Below, one piece after another: positions 10,256 through 23,440 of a DNA stretch of 64,000 nt (its first letter is position 1; every line of letters begins with the position of its first letter). Made by a program: the position numbers and the translations under genes. The notes beneath the pieces are model-generated. The model was not told the origin of the DNA and made no database searches. It was given only the letters and a program-made list of their open reading frames with translations. The stretch lies in contig CANUEZ040000113.1 in assembly GCA_948099385.1 (NCBI GenBank), forward strand, positions 5,468,501-5,532,500, read 5' to 3'. This DNA is from Fasciola hepatica. Lineage: Eukaryota; Platyhelminthes; Trematoda; Plagiorchiida; Fasciolidae.

Positions 10256-11875
10256 TGAACTCCGATACCGATCGCAGCGAAACACCTAGCCCCATGCACT
10301 TTACCTAACTTGCTTACCGCCTGTGAACGGTGACCTTTCGAGCGTCACGACGAGAGCAACGAAAACTGTTAGTGCGACCGAATGCTGACTACGCCGGGCT
10401 GAATTGAATGACCCGGAACACGCATGGAGTTGACTGGATGTGTGCACTATCGCATCAATCTGTCCATCAAATGAACGTTTGTGTCAGGTGTGTGCGTACG
10501 ATTCAATGGTCAAAGGGCAGACAGTGATCACTACAGTGCGTGTTCTAGTGTGGGTGTGGTAATACTCTGGGCCAACATGGTGTGAAGATAACCGTGGCGA
10601 ATGAATGCTAGGCTTGTCAGTCAAATAATAGTGCATCCGGGGTATCCGCGTTTAGAGTGGGCGAGTGTGTCACCACATGACTCCATATCAAGAGAACAAA
10701 CAAGTGGACATATGAGCGCGCGTGCGTCAGTAATCACGGAGCAGAAATCGATAATCATGGGTGTGCGCGTGGTGGTATCTGAGGACAACACATGAGCAGT
10801 CATGTGCGAAGATGCGTGAGTGCATGAACGTTCCAATGACCCAGCCGCGTCTGCGCGTGTGATGATGCATCTCTGTCCGACATGAGTTGTGGCTAAACCA
10901 AGTGAGAAAGCCGGAACCAGGGTAGATGCTATCACCGCATTGTTGATAGCAGACAACAACGGAACGTACAAACCCAGTGGGACTGGCGTAAATTCCATCC
11001 TTCTTCAAGTACAACGTCTCTGGAGTCAGACACGACTTTCTTTTGGGTACGTACGTGTCACCGGAACTAATAACAACTGGTGTAGTGAAGAATGTGTGAC
11101 ATTCAGTTCAATGAAAATTTCAAATTGATCATGATACTTTGCATTAATCTAGGTGATTTTGAAAAAAAATTAAAGCTAGTGTTTCGGAAGACGGCAGAAT
11201 GTTTTGGTTTTCTAATAGCACAACACCCAGTTGGAGAACACAGATTGGCGAACAAGCTCCTTTTCAGTGATTCATACACGTCATTACGTGTCCGAGACTT
11301 TCCGTGCCTTGCACAAGGTCCGGGGTCGACAATCAAGACCAGCAAAATGTCGCATCCTAACCACAGCTGAGGCTGTCGGCATCCCCCTTCACAACCCCCC
11401 TCTGTGTGCTCTCAGACTTCCCTGGCCCACCCCCACCCCCACCCCACAATGGGCCATAGACCAGAGGAAAACTGAAATAACACGTGAGAAACAATCCGCA
11501 TCCGGTTTTGAGTTAAGCCTGGATTACAATATAATATACTGTGATGTAATGACATGATTATGAATCACTGAAAACGAGCTTGTTCGCCAGACTGTGTTCT
11601 TCAAATGGGTTACAAATGTTTTTCTTTTCTGTTTTTGCCACTGTTATTCTCTATCACTTCCACCTTCCGTCTAATTGGTTCAATCCGTTAACTTTTTGGA
11701 ATACAGTTGGGTGTAATGGTATGAGTATGAATCACTGAAAATGAGCTTGTTTCCCAATCTGTGTTGTCTAAATAGGTTCGGTGAAACTAATTGAACAACA
11801 TCCAGATGATCGAAGAGCTATTTTGGGGGTCATGTACGCAGCAATAACTGTCAAACTGCCGAGGTTCGCCGAAAC

Positions 11876-11877
<2 letters not shown>
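10256..11877. other. No gene recognised; contains a C-rich G4-prone tract
   Basis: Short open frames only. A G-quadruplex-type tract on the minus strand lies at 11,426-11,445. Two similar phrases, 'gaatcactgaaaa' near 11,562 and 11,730, each followed by 'gagcttgtt', suggest a short local duplication. Confidence 0.4.
11426..11445 (-). other. G-quadruplex-forming motif (minus strand)
   Basis: The plus strand has four C runs of 3, 5, 5 and 4 separated by single A's. The minus strand therefore carries four G runs with one-base loops, the most stable class of G4 motif. Confidence 0.7.

Positions 11878-11926
<49 letters not shown>
11878..11926. repeat. (AT)n microsatellite
   Basis: About 24 AT units directly upstream of dispersed repeat R1. 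Confidence 0.95.
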
Positions 11927-11929
<3 letters not shown>

Positions 11930-11940
11930 AACTGTCGATT

Positions 11941-12155
11941 GAGGGGGGGGGGGGCGGGGTAGATAGTCCGAGTCCATGATTTGTCTGCGGGCGCGATACT
12001 ACCAGGTTTCCCACTCCAAAGCAGGTGGTTTTCTTAGGGATCCACAACTGGAGCCTTTAGTTATCCAAAGCCTAACCCACAAGGCAGCAGGACGAAGCGT
12101 GGGGTCCGTAACCCACTAGGGGCCGAGAAAGTTACCACTCATCGACACGGATCTC
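11941..12155 (+). repeat. Dispersed repeat R1, short copy
   Basis: Starts with a G-rich run (about 12 G's, C, 4 G's), followed by 'agatagtccgagtccatga', 'gcaggtggttttcttaggg', 'cacaaggcagcaggacga' and 'gtccgtaacccact'. The same order occurs at 22,800-23,345. Both copies follow an (AT)n tract. The family is unidentified. Confidence 0.75.
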
Positions 12156-12404
12156 CGTTGTGTCAGCAAAAATAACTGTGCATTAACTTATCTTTGCTGT
12201 GTTGATATAACTTAACTCCCTCCTCTTTGTTTCCTGTTATTTTCGGACACTGGTATGTTACATGAACCCATTTAAACACTATAGTTCTGCAGTATGCGCC
12301 ACGTTGAGATGCAGCGTAATCGTCGTCGACACAGTTCGTACAATGTTCCGACACTGGTTTCGCTTTCAACAATTACCTCGGAGAAAGTGTTTCGATTTAA
12401 TTTA

Positions 12405-12596
12405 GGTGACAATAATAATAATAATTTCTTACTGCTTTTGTTTATTGTACGACAATGTACAATATTTGGGAAAGGGATTAGCGGCCAGTCAAATGCTGCC
12501 GTATGGGGAGGTGATCGACGGTGGTGGAGTTTCTAATCCGGGACGTCACGTTCCAAATTCCCCGATGATGGCCGATTGACCACCGCTGGTAGTAGG
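12405..12596 (-). repeat. SINE-A copy (tRNA-derived)
   Basis: The minus strand has the head AGCGGTGGTCAATCGG (A box), a B box mutated to CGGATTAGAAAC, the family body CGATCACCTCCCC...GGCAGC...GGCCGC, and a tail ending in (ATT)n. It shares this body with copies at 51,190 and 55,160. Confidence 0.65.
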
Positions 12597-12604
12597 CTAT
12601 GTAC

Positions 12605-12740
12605 ATCGGATATCTCATGATTCATCATGCACTATCGACGTTCGACTCACCGCTGAAAACCCGCGGAGACGCTGTTTCATCGGGCTTGTTAGGACTCCAA
12701 CGGGAAATCCAGTGTGCAGGATTGCAGGTCACACACCCAG
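12605..12740 (-). repeat. Dispersed repeat with hammerhead-like phrase
   Basis: The minus strand reads GGAGTCCTAACAAGCCCG then ATGAAACAGCGTCTCC and TTTTCAGCGGTGAG, ending at GTGCATGATGAATCATG. The same order of blocks is found at 31,560-31,700, 38,598-38,760 and 44,300-44,440. GAAAC after a TCC...stem is the part that resembles flatworm hammerhead elements, but the CUGAUGA box is lost here. Confidence 0.5.
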
Positions 12741-12779
12741 GTTAGTCGTTAGGTTGTCTGTGCTGGTTTTCGACGTCTT

Positions 12780-13395
12780 CCTTCATATCAGCACTGCACG
12801 TGACTGCACAGTTTTCTGGCGCTGCCTCTCATTGAAGGGTATGCCTGAGAAATTCATTTCTCCTTTGCCATCATTGAATGCGAACAGTTGAAGCGAAGTC
12901 CGTACTTACAGCGATCCTTCATCATGAAAACCGGTGTTGGCTAGAGTGTAATTGAAATGATTCCGCAGGAAACCCTATCTTCGGGTGGAAATAACGGCAT
13001 AGATCTCTTCTTAGACATCAAACTGGCTGACCAATAATTTGCGGACAATATTGCACTTAGTAAAAATATAGGTTTTGTTTTTCCAGATAGTTGAGACGAC
13101 AGTCTAGCAATGTTTCGGATGTGTCTTGTATCTTCAAAGTGTGAAGTGTTGCTACAAGACTGCATTAACTTTTCATCAAACCTTGTCCTAGCAGGGAAAG
13201 TCGTGGCTGAAGTGGGCAATTTTCGTCACATCTGCGGTTACATTTCATCAGGTGGTCAGGTATCGGTTGAAGTGTCATTATGTGTACAGAAGACATAATT
13301 GTCTTTTGTTGCCACGGTAAGTGGCTTAGTTGCATTCAAACCCTAACAGTTTCCTTTTCTGTACATCTGCTCTCTATGCTTGTACTTACTTAACT
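12780..13395 (+). pseudogene. RTE-like retrotransposon fragment, second copy
   Basis: Matches 600-1,140 of the first copy in pieces: FWRCLSLKGMPEKFISPLPS (12,820-12,880), then SLAMFRMCLVSSKCEVLLQD (13,100-13,160) and YISSGGQVSVEVSLCVQK (13,240-13,295). The catalytic box region is deleted. Stops and frameshifts interrupt it. Confidence 0.65.
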
Positions 13396-14383
<988 letters not shown>

Positions 14384-14385
<2 letters not shown>

Positions 14386-15057
14386 ATTTGAAGTCCGCGC
14401 TCTGATTTCACAATCATCATCTCATAATAGATTCCAACCACGAGATCACGTTGAATCAAACAAAGCTGTTCGAGGAGTTAGACAAACAGAATCAGTTTTG
14501 TTAGTTTGTTGGTCAGTAATGGGCACGAAAACGTTTTGAAAATAAAGGTACTTTCGAAAGTTAAGTGACACAGAGGTGCCTTGGAATTAAGTCTATCCAT
14601 TTCCGGTCATGCTGCATCCTGACGCAAGTGTCTTATGTAGCCTCCACCTAAGAAGTTCAAAGCCCTTTGGCTTAGCCTTGCAGTTCAACTGGTAGAATAT
14701 ACGTGGTACCCAAGCACGGATAGCGCCCATTCATGGGTTTCAATTCCGCCGTTGTTAACGCGTTTGAACATTTGAATAAATTCAGCTTGAAAATATGAGG
14801 TCATTCCGGGCTGTTCATCCTTTCACCGAGGATTACGAAGCGGAAAAATTGCACCAACTGTCATTTCGTATACGCAAACAATTCAGCTGAACGAGAGAAC
14901 GAAACAGAAATTTGTTGTCAACATGCAAAGTTGCATCATATTATGTTTTATTCTTCGATTACCAATGTGTTCTCGGTAGCATTTTTCGGTCTTTTAGGCG
15001 TAGTATATACAAACGTTATAATGAAATCACTATACATACTGAACTACTGTGAAGGAG
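14384..15057. other. No gene; contains one tRNA-like sequence
   Basis: Only the tRNA-like stretch at 14,680-14,760 was recognised. Confidence 0.4.
14680..14760 (+). repeat. tRNA-like sequence (decayed tRNA or SINE head)
   Basis: An A-box-like 'gttcaactggtagaat' is followed about 45 bases later by a B-box-like 'gggtttcaattcc'. The acceptor stem does not pair, so a functional tRNA is unlikely. Confidence 0.4.
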
Positions 15058-15290
15058 AAGGTCTGACACATCGTCCGATAGGCGGTTTAGTCTCACTGGC
15101 AGACAGTACGTCAGCACCACCTTCGTACCGATCCCACGAAACCGCGAGCGACAGGAAAGCCGATCGATGGCGTAAATCGGTAGATGAGAGACGAGTCCTG
15201 CCAGCGCATTTTAGGCTCAAGACGTGGTCGCCCACACCAGTCGAAAATAATGCGTTGTGTGCAACGAGGGTGTACATGGACTGATTACCT
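15058..15290 (+). repeat. Dispersed repeat R2, copy 1
   Basis: Core phrases 'gatcgatggcgtaaatcggt', 'gtcctgccagcgcattt' and 'gtggtcgcccacaccagtcg' recur at 27,283-27,690 (minus) and 57,630-57,845 (plus), each followed by 'tgcaacga' or a variant. The 117-codon frame here is a by-product of the repeat. Confidence 0.65.
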
Positions 15291-16038
15291 ATACATTCTT
15301 TGTTTTTTACAAGTAAAACGAGGTAGTTCGAAGGCAGAACAGAGTTCTCACTAAAGTTCGTGGGTCGGTGGAAAGTAACTACATGTATCTCTTTCGCCTC
15401 AAAATCCAGCGTGAAAAAGTGTATTAACTTTCTACTCCCATGTACTTGAAATAAGTTCTCAACCACATTCAAACAGGAGCTGTTGGGGCAAATTTGTAAA
15501 TTGAACCTTTAAAATGTCCTTGGTTTAACTAGTTGGAGAGTTAAGAACAAATGAATCGATATGCCCGACCTATTGAGAGATGTGACATGGTTTAACATAT
15601 TTCAGGAATTTCTGTCCTTTAATATCCATTGGCGATCTTTTAAGAAGCCAGTGGCGATCGTTTAGTAGCTATGGCCGGTGACTGAACAACTATTGGAGGG
15701 CAAACTACCTCAGCTTCTACGATCGCGTTCGTCGAGGAAGTCAACGGGAAAGGACCGTGAAGTACCAACCGCGTGTGTTTTCACAAGGTCTGAGTACAGG
15801 TACCGCACGTTGTCGTGTGACGAGGAAGTGTATCAGAAGTAGCGCTTGCGGTTGTCGCGTGCGTGAAACGTACACTCAAACAAGTGATAGACAGAGTGTG
15901 ATCGGCTGATCACCATACAACTACAGTCTAGGTTACAGTAGCCAAGCCATTCAGGCATACCCATGTAGCACAAGGTTACATAACATGTGAGTTTTCGTTC
16001 CCGATTACGGGACTTGGTATCCTTGTATATACATATAC

Positions 16039-16039
<1 letters not shown>
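15291..16039. other. No gene recognised
   Basis: Anonymous DNA with short frames only. Confidence 0.4.

Positions 16040-16075
<36 letters not shown>
16040..16075. repeat. (AT)n microsatellite
   Basis: About 18 AT units immediately upstream of the CR1-like element. Confidence 0.95.
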
Positions 16076-16077
<2 letters not shown>

Positions 16078-16079
16078 GT

Positions 16080-18970
16080 ATATACAAGATGCCGGAGATG
16101 CAGTCATCCCTGACAGATCAATGGATAGAGGCCAGAAAAAGTCCAGTCTTCTGGTCCTTCAGGTTGGGGGTTGATTTGAGCTGGCAACTCGGTCGGTAAA
16201 ATCAATGGAAGAATAATTGATCCAAGCAAATGGGCTTCCACTAAACCATCCCGCTGCCTTGCGGACCGGTTCTTGTTAGAACTAAAGGCTTTGGATGACA
16301 ACCTTAATCGTTCTCCTGCTTAGAGGCTGCTGGACACCCTAGCAGTACCCGTCCAACATCTCCCATGAACTGCACGAATGCAAAGAATTCCATACTACAT
16401 CGGTCGTCGAGCAGGATAATCAGGACCGCATTGCCCATTGCATCGAGCGGGGCGGGTAGTGATAAGTGGGCTACTGCTCAGAATTCCCTCTTTTGTTCAA
16501 CCATTTTCTTCTGTCCCCAACCATCTCACTTTGCCCCCTCTATCCACACATAATGCTTCCACTGATAACACGACCGATACTCGCAACGATTCACTGTCAA
16601 ATAATGTCGGGAATAATCCTCTGTCTTGTAACTCACATTTTCTCAAGCCTCATCAGCCTCTGAATCTCGGCTCCTTTAACGTGCGTACTCTGATGCAGGC
16701 CGGTCAGCAGGCGTGCCTAGCTCTCGCAATGAACCCTCTGAAGATTGATATCTGCTGCATAAGTGAAACGCGTATTCAGGATTCGAGCAGTGTGATTCAA
16801 CTAACTGCTTCTGATATCTCATCGAGGTATTTTCTGCGCACTTCAGGGGACGAAGTAGCTGGAGCAGTGGGTCATTGTGGTTTAGGAATAATCTTGACTG
16901 ACAAGGCTGAGACTGCCCTGATAGACTGGATCCTTGTTAACAGCCGTTTATGTGCTGTGAGACTCCAGGGGTCAGTGTGCGTTCGAAAGGATGTTATTAC
17001 ACCTTCCAAACAGATATGCTTCAGACAAAGAACCATTTCCATGGAGGCTATATTGCTCCTTAACCGTTCATTGCCTGTTGTTACATCGTGGTTAAAAGAC
17101 TGTTCACTTTCGTATTTTTCTGAAATTTTACAACGGAAGTGATTAGGCGGATTTTTAATACTTGTTATCTCATGGAAACTGTTTGCCTCCAATCTGGAAG
17201 AGTGGTTTCTCCACACCTGAAGCTGCTACGCAGAGGGAAAGAATTAGCCTACAAGATGCAAAACAAACCTGAAGTCCGACGACTGTTACTTTTGATAGAA
17301 TCTCAGATTACACTACTCGATAATAGTTTCTCTCGACAGTTCCTAAACTCCTGAAGTATCAAACACAGGTTTCGTGGAATCAAGCTTCCTTGCGGTTAGA
17401 CGGGGAAACACCCGTAGGTAAATGTGGATGTAAACCTTCTCAATGTCCAATTTCTCCGACACTCAGACAACGCTCTTCCCATTTTCCCGTTATCTGTTTC
17501 TTCTGAGGTATCAGCCACAGAGGCTGTCAAATTACTCGGATCAACAAAGGCAACCGGGTCAACTGCTCCGGACGGTATTCCAACGGAGCTGCTCAGATAT
17601 GGAGCTCATTCTCTATGTGGTCTGATGACTTCGGTAATTAGCAGTTCACTGGAATCACATTCCATTTCCGATTGTTGGCATCTTGTTACGATTACTCCCA
17701 TACCAAAACAATTCCATAACCAGACGGAAGCCGAAAAGTATCTACCAATAAGTCTATCTTCATCAACACTGAAACTTGCAGAATGCGTTGTGCTGTGTGG
17801 TCTTCAAACCACGATGAGAAGTCCGAACGGCGAGTTACAATTTGCGTACAAATTGAAGCTCTCTACAGTTGATGCAGAAGCGTCCATCTTGCACCATATT
17901 GCTAAATTCCTCAATGATTCCAGCAAGTCAGTTAGATGCGATTTTCTTGGCTACACGTCAGCCTCTGACAGCGTACCACGCTCGCTTCTTCTAAAATATG
18001 CGGAATCTCTTGGCTGCCCCGCATATTTATTGAATTGGTTGAAATACTATTTCTCTGGAAGAACACAGTGCACCAAAGTAGGCAGAAAAGTCTCCGAACA
18101 TATCTTAACCAGTACCGGTGTACTTCAAAGTGCTGTTCTTTCTCCGTATTTGTTTTCAACATTCATTAGTGATTTGACTGTCTCCCACCCAGCCCGCATC
18201 TTTAAATATGCCGATGACGTTGTTTTGTCTAGGTCTGTCTCAGATAAATCAGAATTCGACGAATTCATTGCAAAATCTTTCACATATTCAGAGCTTTCTA
18301 GTCAATCTGGTCTTCTGTTGAACAGTAATAAATCTCAAGAGTGTATTTTTTCCACCACTCGTTCCCGATTTATTGAAAACAATTCTACCAATAATTCTAT
18401 TCACCTCCCACGTATAGACCACGTAAAATATCTTTGTGTTACGCTGCAGCATAATCTGCATTCACCTTTGCACATTGAAATCACGGTAGGAAAACTGCGT
18501 CACTTCTCACATCAAATTAGAAAACTACGGCAATTCAGTGCCCCACAGTCTGTTATTTCCACTTTTGTAAAACAATGTATATTACCTATCATTCTTTGTT
18601 GTTCCCCAGTCATTTTCCCTGGACTACTAAAAAAAACTTCATCACTCTTCTCAGAGACTTACGCATCATTTGTCTTGTTTCTGGCATAGCCTTAAATGAC
18701 CTAGTTTTGGAGCTATGCACTAGCCACAAAAGCATCCGATGCCTTTGCTTAGAAAACCCTTTACAGTACTTCGCACCTGTCGCATTTTGATCTTACTCTT
18801 TTTCAGTCCCACGCATCGACTCGGTCTACGTATAAACTGATTCCCTACCGATTATCTTTGTACAGGAAGTTTTTTTGTTCTATTTATAGCACGTGTCCTG
18901 ACAAACAAGGATGTCATTCTGCCTGAAATGAGATCCCGTTTTGTTCTGTGACTTACTTTGGCGGTATTTT
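16080..18970 (+). pseudogene. CR1-like non-LTR retrotransposon with EN and RT, internally deleted
   Basis: An apurinic-type endonuclease N-terminus is read at 16,660-16,990 (NLGSFNVRTLMQAGQQ, KIDICCISETRIQD), with catalytic E in SETR. The element then drops much of EN and continues with a long RT frame of 421 codons (17,424-18,689). That frame holds TKATGSTAPDGIPTELLRYG, the A box altered to LGYTSASDSVP, TGVLQSAVLSPYLFS, and an intact catalytic FKYADDVVLS with YADD at 18,207-18,218. KYLCVTLQHNLHSPLHIEI and CILPIILCCSPVIFPGLLKK, typical of CR1-type elements, come last. The C-terminal tail continues in other frames to about 18,970 (YRLSLYRKFFC). The leader (16,085-16,130, 'ccggagatgcagtc') is shared with 32,470. 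The aspartate of the first catalytic box is gone, so it is inactive. Confidence 0.8.
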
Positions 18971-19004
18971 TTGGCTGAAAAGCATTGTACAACTACGCTC
19001 AATT

Positions 19005-19006
<2 letters not shown>

Positions 19007-19073
<67 letters not shown>
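19007..19073. repeat. (AT)n microsatellite
   Basis: About 33 AT units at the 3' end of the CR1-like relic. Confidence 0.95.
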
Positions 19074-19076
<3 letters not shown>

Positions 19077-19587
19077 TACTGACCAATGTAGGAACTGTCA
19101 TCTTCTTTGGGGCCCTGCGACTAGGGACAGCCTGCGGACCGGCGTACTTGCGTTTCTTAGTCCGACTTGGTCTTTGCAAGCCTGTACAACAATGAGCTGT
19201 GGATGGTGAGACTGAACATACTGTGTTTCTAATCTAAGTGAGACTTTCCATCGAGTAACGGATTCTAGGTGACATGTATTGATAATGAGAATAATTCTAA
19301 AGTGACATTGATCAAATCAACAACGAAATGTAGGGCAACCAATTGTAGGGCCAGCCACTGGTAATATCCAACTGTATTAAGCCCAAATGTGATTTACGGA
19401 TGAAACAAGGAAACGTCCCGGTGGACGGAAGCAGTTCCATGTGCCGACTGATTGACCGGTTGTGATGTGCTGTACTGAAAATCACATTAATAGAAAAGCT
19501 TCGTGGGTAAGTTCCCGTGCTATCATACTGTGGTCAGTCAGACTAAGGCACTGCGCCAGGGTGAAGGAGTAAATAGTATGAGTTACC

Positions 19588-19740
19588 TATGATAATAATT
19601 GATCAAACGGCCATCGCCGTGGACTTTAGACCTTGACGTTTCTGGTTCGATTCTTGTCAGCACTGACCACTCTCCCGTTCGACAGCCTTTGGCCGGCCCT
19701 ATTTCAGAACTATTGTGCTTTGTCGGATAAGGGAAGAATA
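19588..19740 (+). repeat. SINE-A copy (tRNA-derived)
   Basis: An A-box-like 'tgatcaaacggccatc', the family's 'gtggactttagacc', and the B box 'ggttcgattcttg' are followed by the body phrases 'ccggccctatttcaga' and 'attgtgctttgt'. The order matches the minus-strand copy at 51,190-51,375. Confidence 0.7.
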
Positions 19741-20710
19741 TTTGTATATTAAGCCTAGGCCTTGCGAGGAGAAAACGTTTTATACCAGAGATGGTAAAAC
19801 GATCACAAGTGAATCGATAATCACAAGGTCCGTGATTCAAATCCCATCGCTGACGTTCATTTTCCCTGTTCGAACCCCCTCTTTCGTCTCGAAACAGCAT
19901 ACTATGGTTCTATTGGTAAATAGAAGGAAGAAACTGTAAAAGTACTGGAGTAATTTGTCTCGTTTGTAACTGATCTTATTTTTTTTCAATTCATTTAGTC
20001 CTAATGCCATTCTTTCCTAAGTAACCTTGATCTCACATTTGGTTACCATGTGAACGGCATTCGCGTGCATTGGAAACTGAACTCTCTTCTTTCCCGAAGG
20101 ACAATTAATCAGCCCTCCCCGCTGAACAAAATACCGGTCTTAAGGGTATGAACGAAAACACAAGAATGCATTAAACCGAACCATTTCTCTTCCCCATCCA
20201 CAACTCTTTTGCTGGTGGGCAGATTGTTTTTCTGATCTGAAGAAATTGATTGGCAAAAGCTCCATAGCATATCAGGGAATAATCTGTCCAATCGGTCATT
20301 TGTCGAGCAAACAGGTTTAGGACAATCTTTAGCTATTGAATCTTTGTGATCGTTTCCATGGAATACGTGATTGTCGCGACGTTTACGGCCGCCTAATCGT
20401 GGGCATGGTTTCTAAAACTTCAACAAGCGCACAATAATCAGTTCTACACAAATGACTGCCTCTCGCTTTTTGACTCTCCTAATTCAACCTAAGAGATGGA
20501 TAACTCAATCTATTCTGCTATGTAGACATTTTCACATGTTTCGTGCGATTCCGCTATCGCACCAAACAATTTCACTAAGAACTGCGAAAAACTCAATCCA
20601 GTCCATGATCCGTTTTTTTACCTTATTACTCATAATCGATTCTAGAGACAAGTTGGTTGTCATGGTGACGTTTTTCTACGGTACACTTCGAGTGCAGATG
20701 AAAAGGCCGG
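19741..20710. other. No gene recognised
   Basis: Anonymous DNA with short frames only. Confidence 0.4.
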
Positions 20711-20830
20711 TGGCTTTCTAGTGATATCCGGTCGTCTGAGGTCCCAAGATTCGAACCATCGCCTTCGTCGGCTACGTTGATGGCAGACATCATTTCGTTG
20801 TCGTCTTTGACCGCTAGCACAGATTATATT
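20711..20830 (-). repeat. tRNA-like sequence with B box, possible SINE
   Basis: The minus strand reads GATGGTTCGAATCTTGGGA, a good B box, but a matching A box is unclear. Possibly the head of another SINE. Confidence 0.3.
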
Positions 20831-21049
20831 TTGATGCTTTGATGAGGTACCATTCCAATTCTCAGGATCATTGTAGCCCTTTTTCTCTGGTGGGGCGGTG
20901 GGTCTTTGAGGGCATGTCCTTTTGTTAGAGTGCCCCGACGACTTCTGCATAGTGGATGTGCCCCACAGATTGCACCAACCATCAGATATTCGACAGTTTA
21001 TCACGTACAATCACAGTGCGGGCTAACTATTATGATGGTATATTACCAT

Positions 21050-21140
21050 CGGCTGATGCTAGGCTGGCAGAACCCGAAACTCGAACCGACCTCCTAAGGA
21101 GTTTGCCTTAGCAACTGAACCGCCGTTGACCCGCTAAAGG
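21050..21140 (-). repeat. tRNA-like sequence, likely SINE head
   Basis: The minus strand reads an A-box-like GGCGGTTCAGTTGCTAAGGC and, about 20 bases on, a B box GGTCGGTTCGAGTTTCGGG. The spacing suits a Pol III internal promoter. Confidence 0.45.
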
Positions 21141-22235
21141 AAAAAATGTACTTCAGGTCGCACTATAGCATTCGCTACGTTGAATCAGCTTGTGTCTGTG
21201 GTTCGTTTGTTTGATTAGGTTCTTGTGGCAACGACGAGCGGTGGAGACTGTTTTCAAGCTGTTCGATACAACCCCTTTCAACCACACTCACGGACCAAGA
21301 AAACCAGGTAATTTTGAGTCATCCAGATAATCAATCAAAAGCTTGTTTTTCACTTTGATAATTTGATGGTTGTAGTCCGTTAATCAACGAGGTTGCCTAA
21401 CACGCTGGGAAGCGTGTTAGGATCCCATTTACACAGATGCCCATAGATCCTCCCCTAGGTCAGTCAGTGATCAACGATATCTAACTGTTGTTCTGTGCAC
21501 AACAGAAAATTTATACAACATACTGGCTGCAAGCCCCGAATCAATCAATGATCGTGTGAAGTGAATACTTACGGAAAAGTAAACAGATATGAGAATCAGG
21601 TTTTGTAGTGGGGAATTCGACTGGATTCATCAAATGATTCAATAGGTCATTATCAACGCACGACTGACCTACGAAAACGATGACAGTACTGTGTAGCTGT
21701 GTTTGTCTGGTTTGTTGGGAACATAAAAATAGAAATCAGAAACACCTACTGTACGATTTATCCTGAATCATTTCGCTACATCTTTACAATGCTCATACTC
21801 CAGACAAAGTTTAGAAACAGGCAGAATCACATGACACACACATCTATCGGGCAAGCACTCAACAATATCACAGTTCGGTTACTCGTGAACGACGCTTTAC
21901 ATGCTTTACACACGTCACAGCTAGGCTGTCCGGGCTGACCCATACTGGTTTGCTTCAGAGCAGGCGTTGTGGAATGTCACTGGTCAGAAGCATCAATAAC
22001 TCGTTATCCGACGCGACGGTTAATTTATGTGATGGAAATCTGAGGACATTCAATTTTGCAAGCCGAATCACTAAGGGGTATCAAATGCACTCCAAACAGG
22101 TCATAAAATCAAATCACATTTTAGTCACATGCTAATCAACATCCAAATTTAAAGCTAAACGGGTGCATCACAATCATAGCAATAGTGGTGGTGATCGAGT
22201 TGTTTAGTGTTTACTTTCCATCGATTTGGTCGCAG
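21141..22235. other. No gene recognised
   Basis: Short open frames only, no splice-supported exon. Confidence 0.4.
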
Positions 22236-22677
22236 TGTAACGAAGATGACAAGACGGATGAGGACACAAGTATTGGACGACCAAACAAGTTAAATTCATG
22301 AACCACGTACAATCGTTTATATAGTCCTTTTTTCAGACCGCGCTGCAGCAGCATTGATCTTCCGGCTGCCTGCGTATTTTAGCTGCGTTCTGGTCAGTTT
22401 CCTAGGGCCATTAGCTTGATTCTCTTGTGCACCATTTCTGTTCGGCTGGTCCGATTGTCTCAGTTGACGGCTTGATCAGCAATCCCTCACCTGGGCTATC
22501 TTGTTGGTTGCCTGAGATCCCACTGCTTCCCCTCTGCTAGTCTGTATATTTCCTTTTGTCTGCTTCGAGATACCTCTGACATAATCACTGTCTGTTCATT
22601 TGTCTGTGGCTCTTGATCGGTTGGCCCGATCGATTTGATATTCGCATCGTCCTGCTGCTCCAGTATTCCCCGCGACA
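22236..22677 (-). mobile_element. LTR of the same Ty3/gypsy family (442 bp)
   Basis: Read on the minus strand it starts TGTCGCGGGGAATACTGG and ends ATCTTCGTTACA, in line with the solo LTR at 3,485-3,922. Shared phrases include AGCCACAGACAAATGAACAG and GGCTATCTTGTTGG in reverse. Directly 5' on the minus strand (22,678-22,727) is a 48-base stretch also found at 46,749-46,796, at the truncated end of the CsRn1-like pol relic. This copy is therefore read as a 3' LTR with a stub of internal sequence. No target duplication is evident. Confidence 0.7.
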
Positions 22678-22725
22678 TATGAAGAGTACTCATTCACACT
22701 CCAGACGACTCAAATTGGATTCTAG

Positions 22726-22728
<3 letters not shown>

Positions 22729-22767
<39 letters not shown>
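22729..22767. repeat. (AT)n microsatellite
   Basis: About 19 AT units between the LTR stub and dispersed repeat R1. Confidence 0.95.
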
Positions 22768-22768
<1 letters not shown>

Positions 22769-22799
22769 CGCTTGTCTGGTTTCAGACTGTGTGCCAAAC

Positions 22800-23345
22800 A
22801 AAACATGGTACAATCGGAGAGGGGAGGGGAGGGGAAGGTGTAGACAGTCCGAGTCCATGATTTGTTTTGTGGCAGCGATATTGCCAGGTTTCCCAATCCA
22901 AAGCAGGTGGTTTTCTTAGGGATCCACAACCGGAGCCTTTAGCTATGCAAAGCTTAACCCACAAGGCAGCAGGACGAAACGTGGGGTCCGTAACCCACTG
23001 GGAGCCGGTGACTGAATGCTCAGTTCGTACCCCCTTCGGATGAGGCCAAACATCCTGGGTGACCAGTGCACCTCTGCACCACAGATGCCGGTGAGCATAC
23101 CGTTGTACGCCTCATACGCCATCCGTGGTTGGTTTGGAATCAAGGTTTAGCCATCTTCCTTAGACTGACTATTAGTCAGCCAACCCGGTGGAGAGCGCAA
23201 GGCATTTTCATTCGTCCTCTCACTTATGTGGGAACACCTTCCACGAGAAAGCAGTGACTGGAGCTTCCTTAGCAGAGGGTTTGACAGACGTACGGTCATT
23301 TGGGAGCACTTCGAAAGGTGTTCAGGAAGAGTAGCCATCTCGGAG
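22800..23345 (+). repeat. Dispersed repeat R1, long copy, with G4-type leader
   Basis: Carries the same block order as 11,941-12,155 ('agacagtccgagtccatga', 'gcaggtggttttcttaggg', 'cacaaggcagcaggacga') and extends about 350 bases further. The leader 22,816-22,841 has three G4 runs separated by single A's, then a GG, a potential G-quadruplex. The family is unknown. Confidence 0.7.
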
Positions 23346-23440
23346 CCTGAGACACTCGTCCCCGACCATACTGAGGCATTTGGAGGCCAGAGAAATGCAC
23401 AATAGGTTCGAATCCCGCCACCAGACGAACGTGGGGGGAA
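23346..23440 (+). repeat. tRNA-like sequence with B box
   Basis: Contains 'aggttcgaatcccgcc' at about 23,402-23,418, with a plausible A-box-like 'gcctgagacactcg' upstream. Probably the end of R1 or a SINE head. Confidence 0.4.

Noticed and set aside
14931..15472. Overlapping 117- and 142-codon frames on both strands
   Set aside because: Most of both is repeat R2, found elsewhere in other reading frames.
17424..18689. Active CR1 element
   Set aside because: The RT frame is long and has YADD, but the first catalytic aspartate and much of EN are lost and the C-terminus shifts frame.
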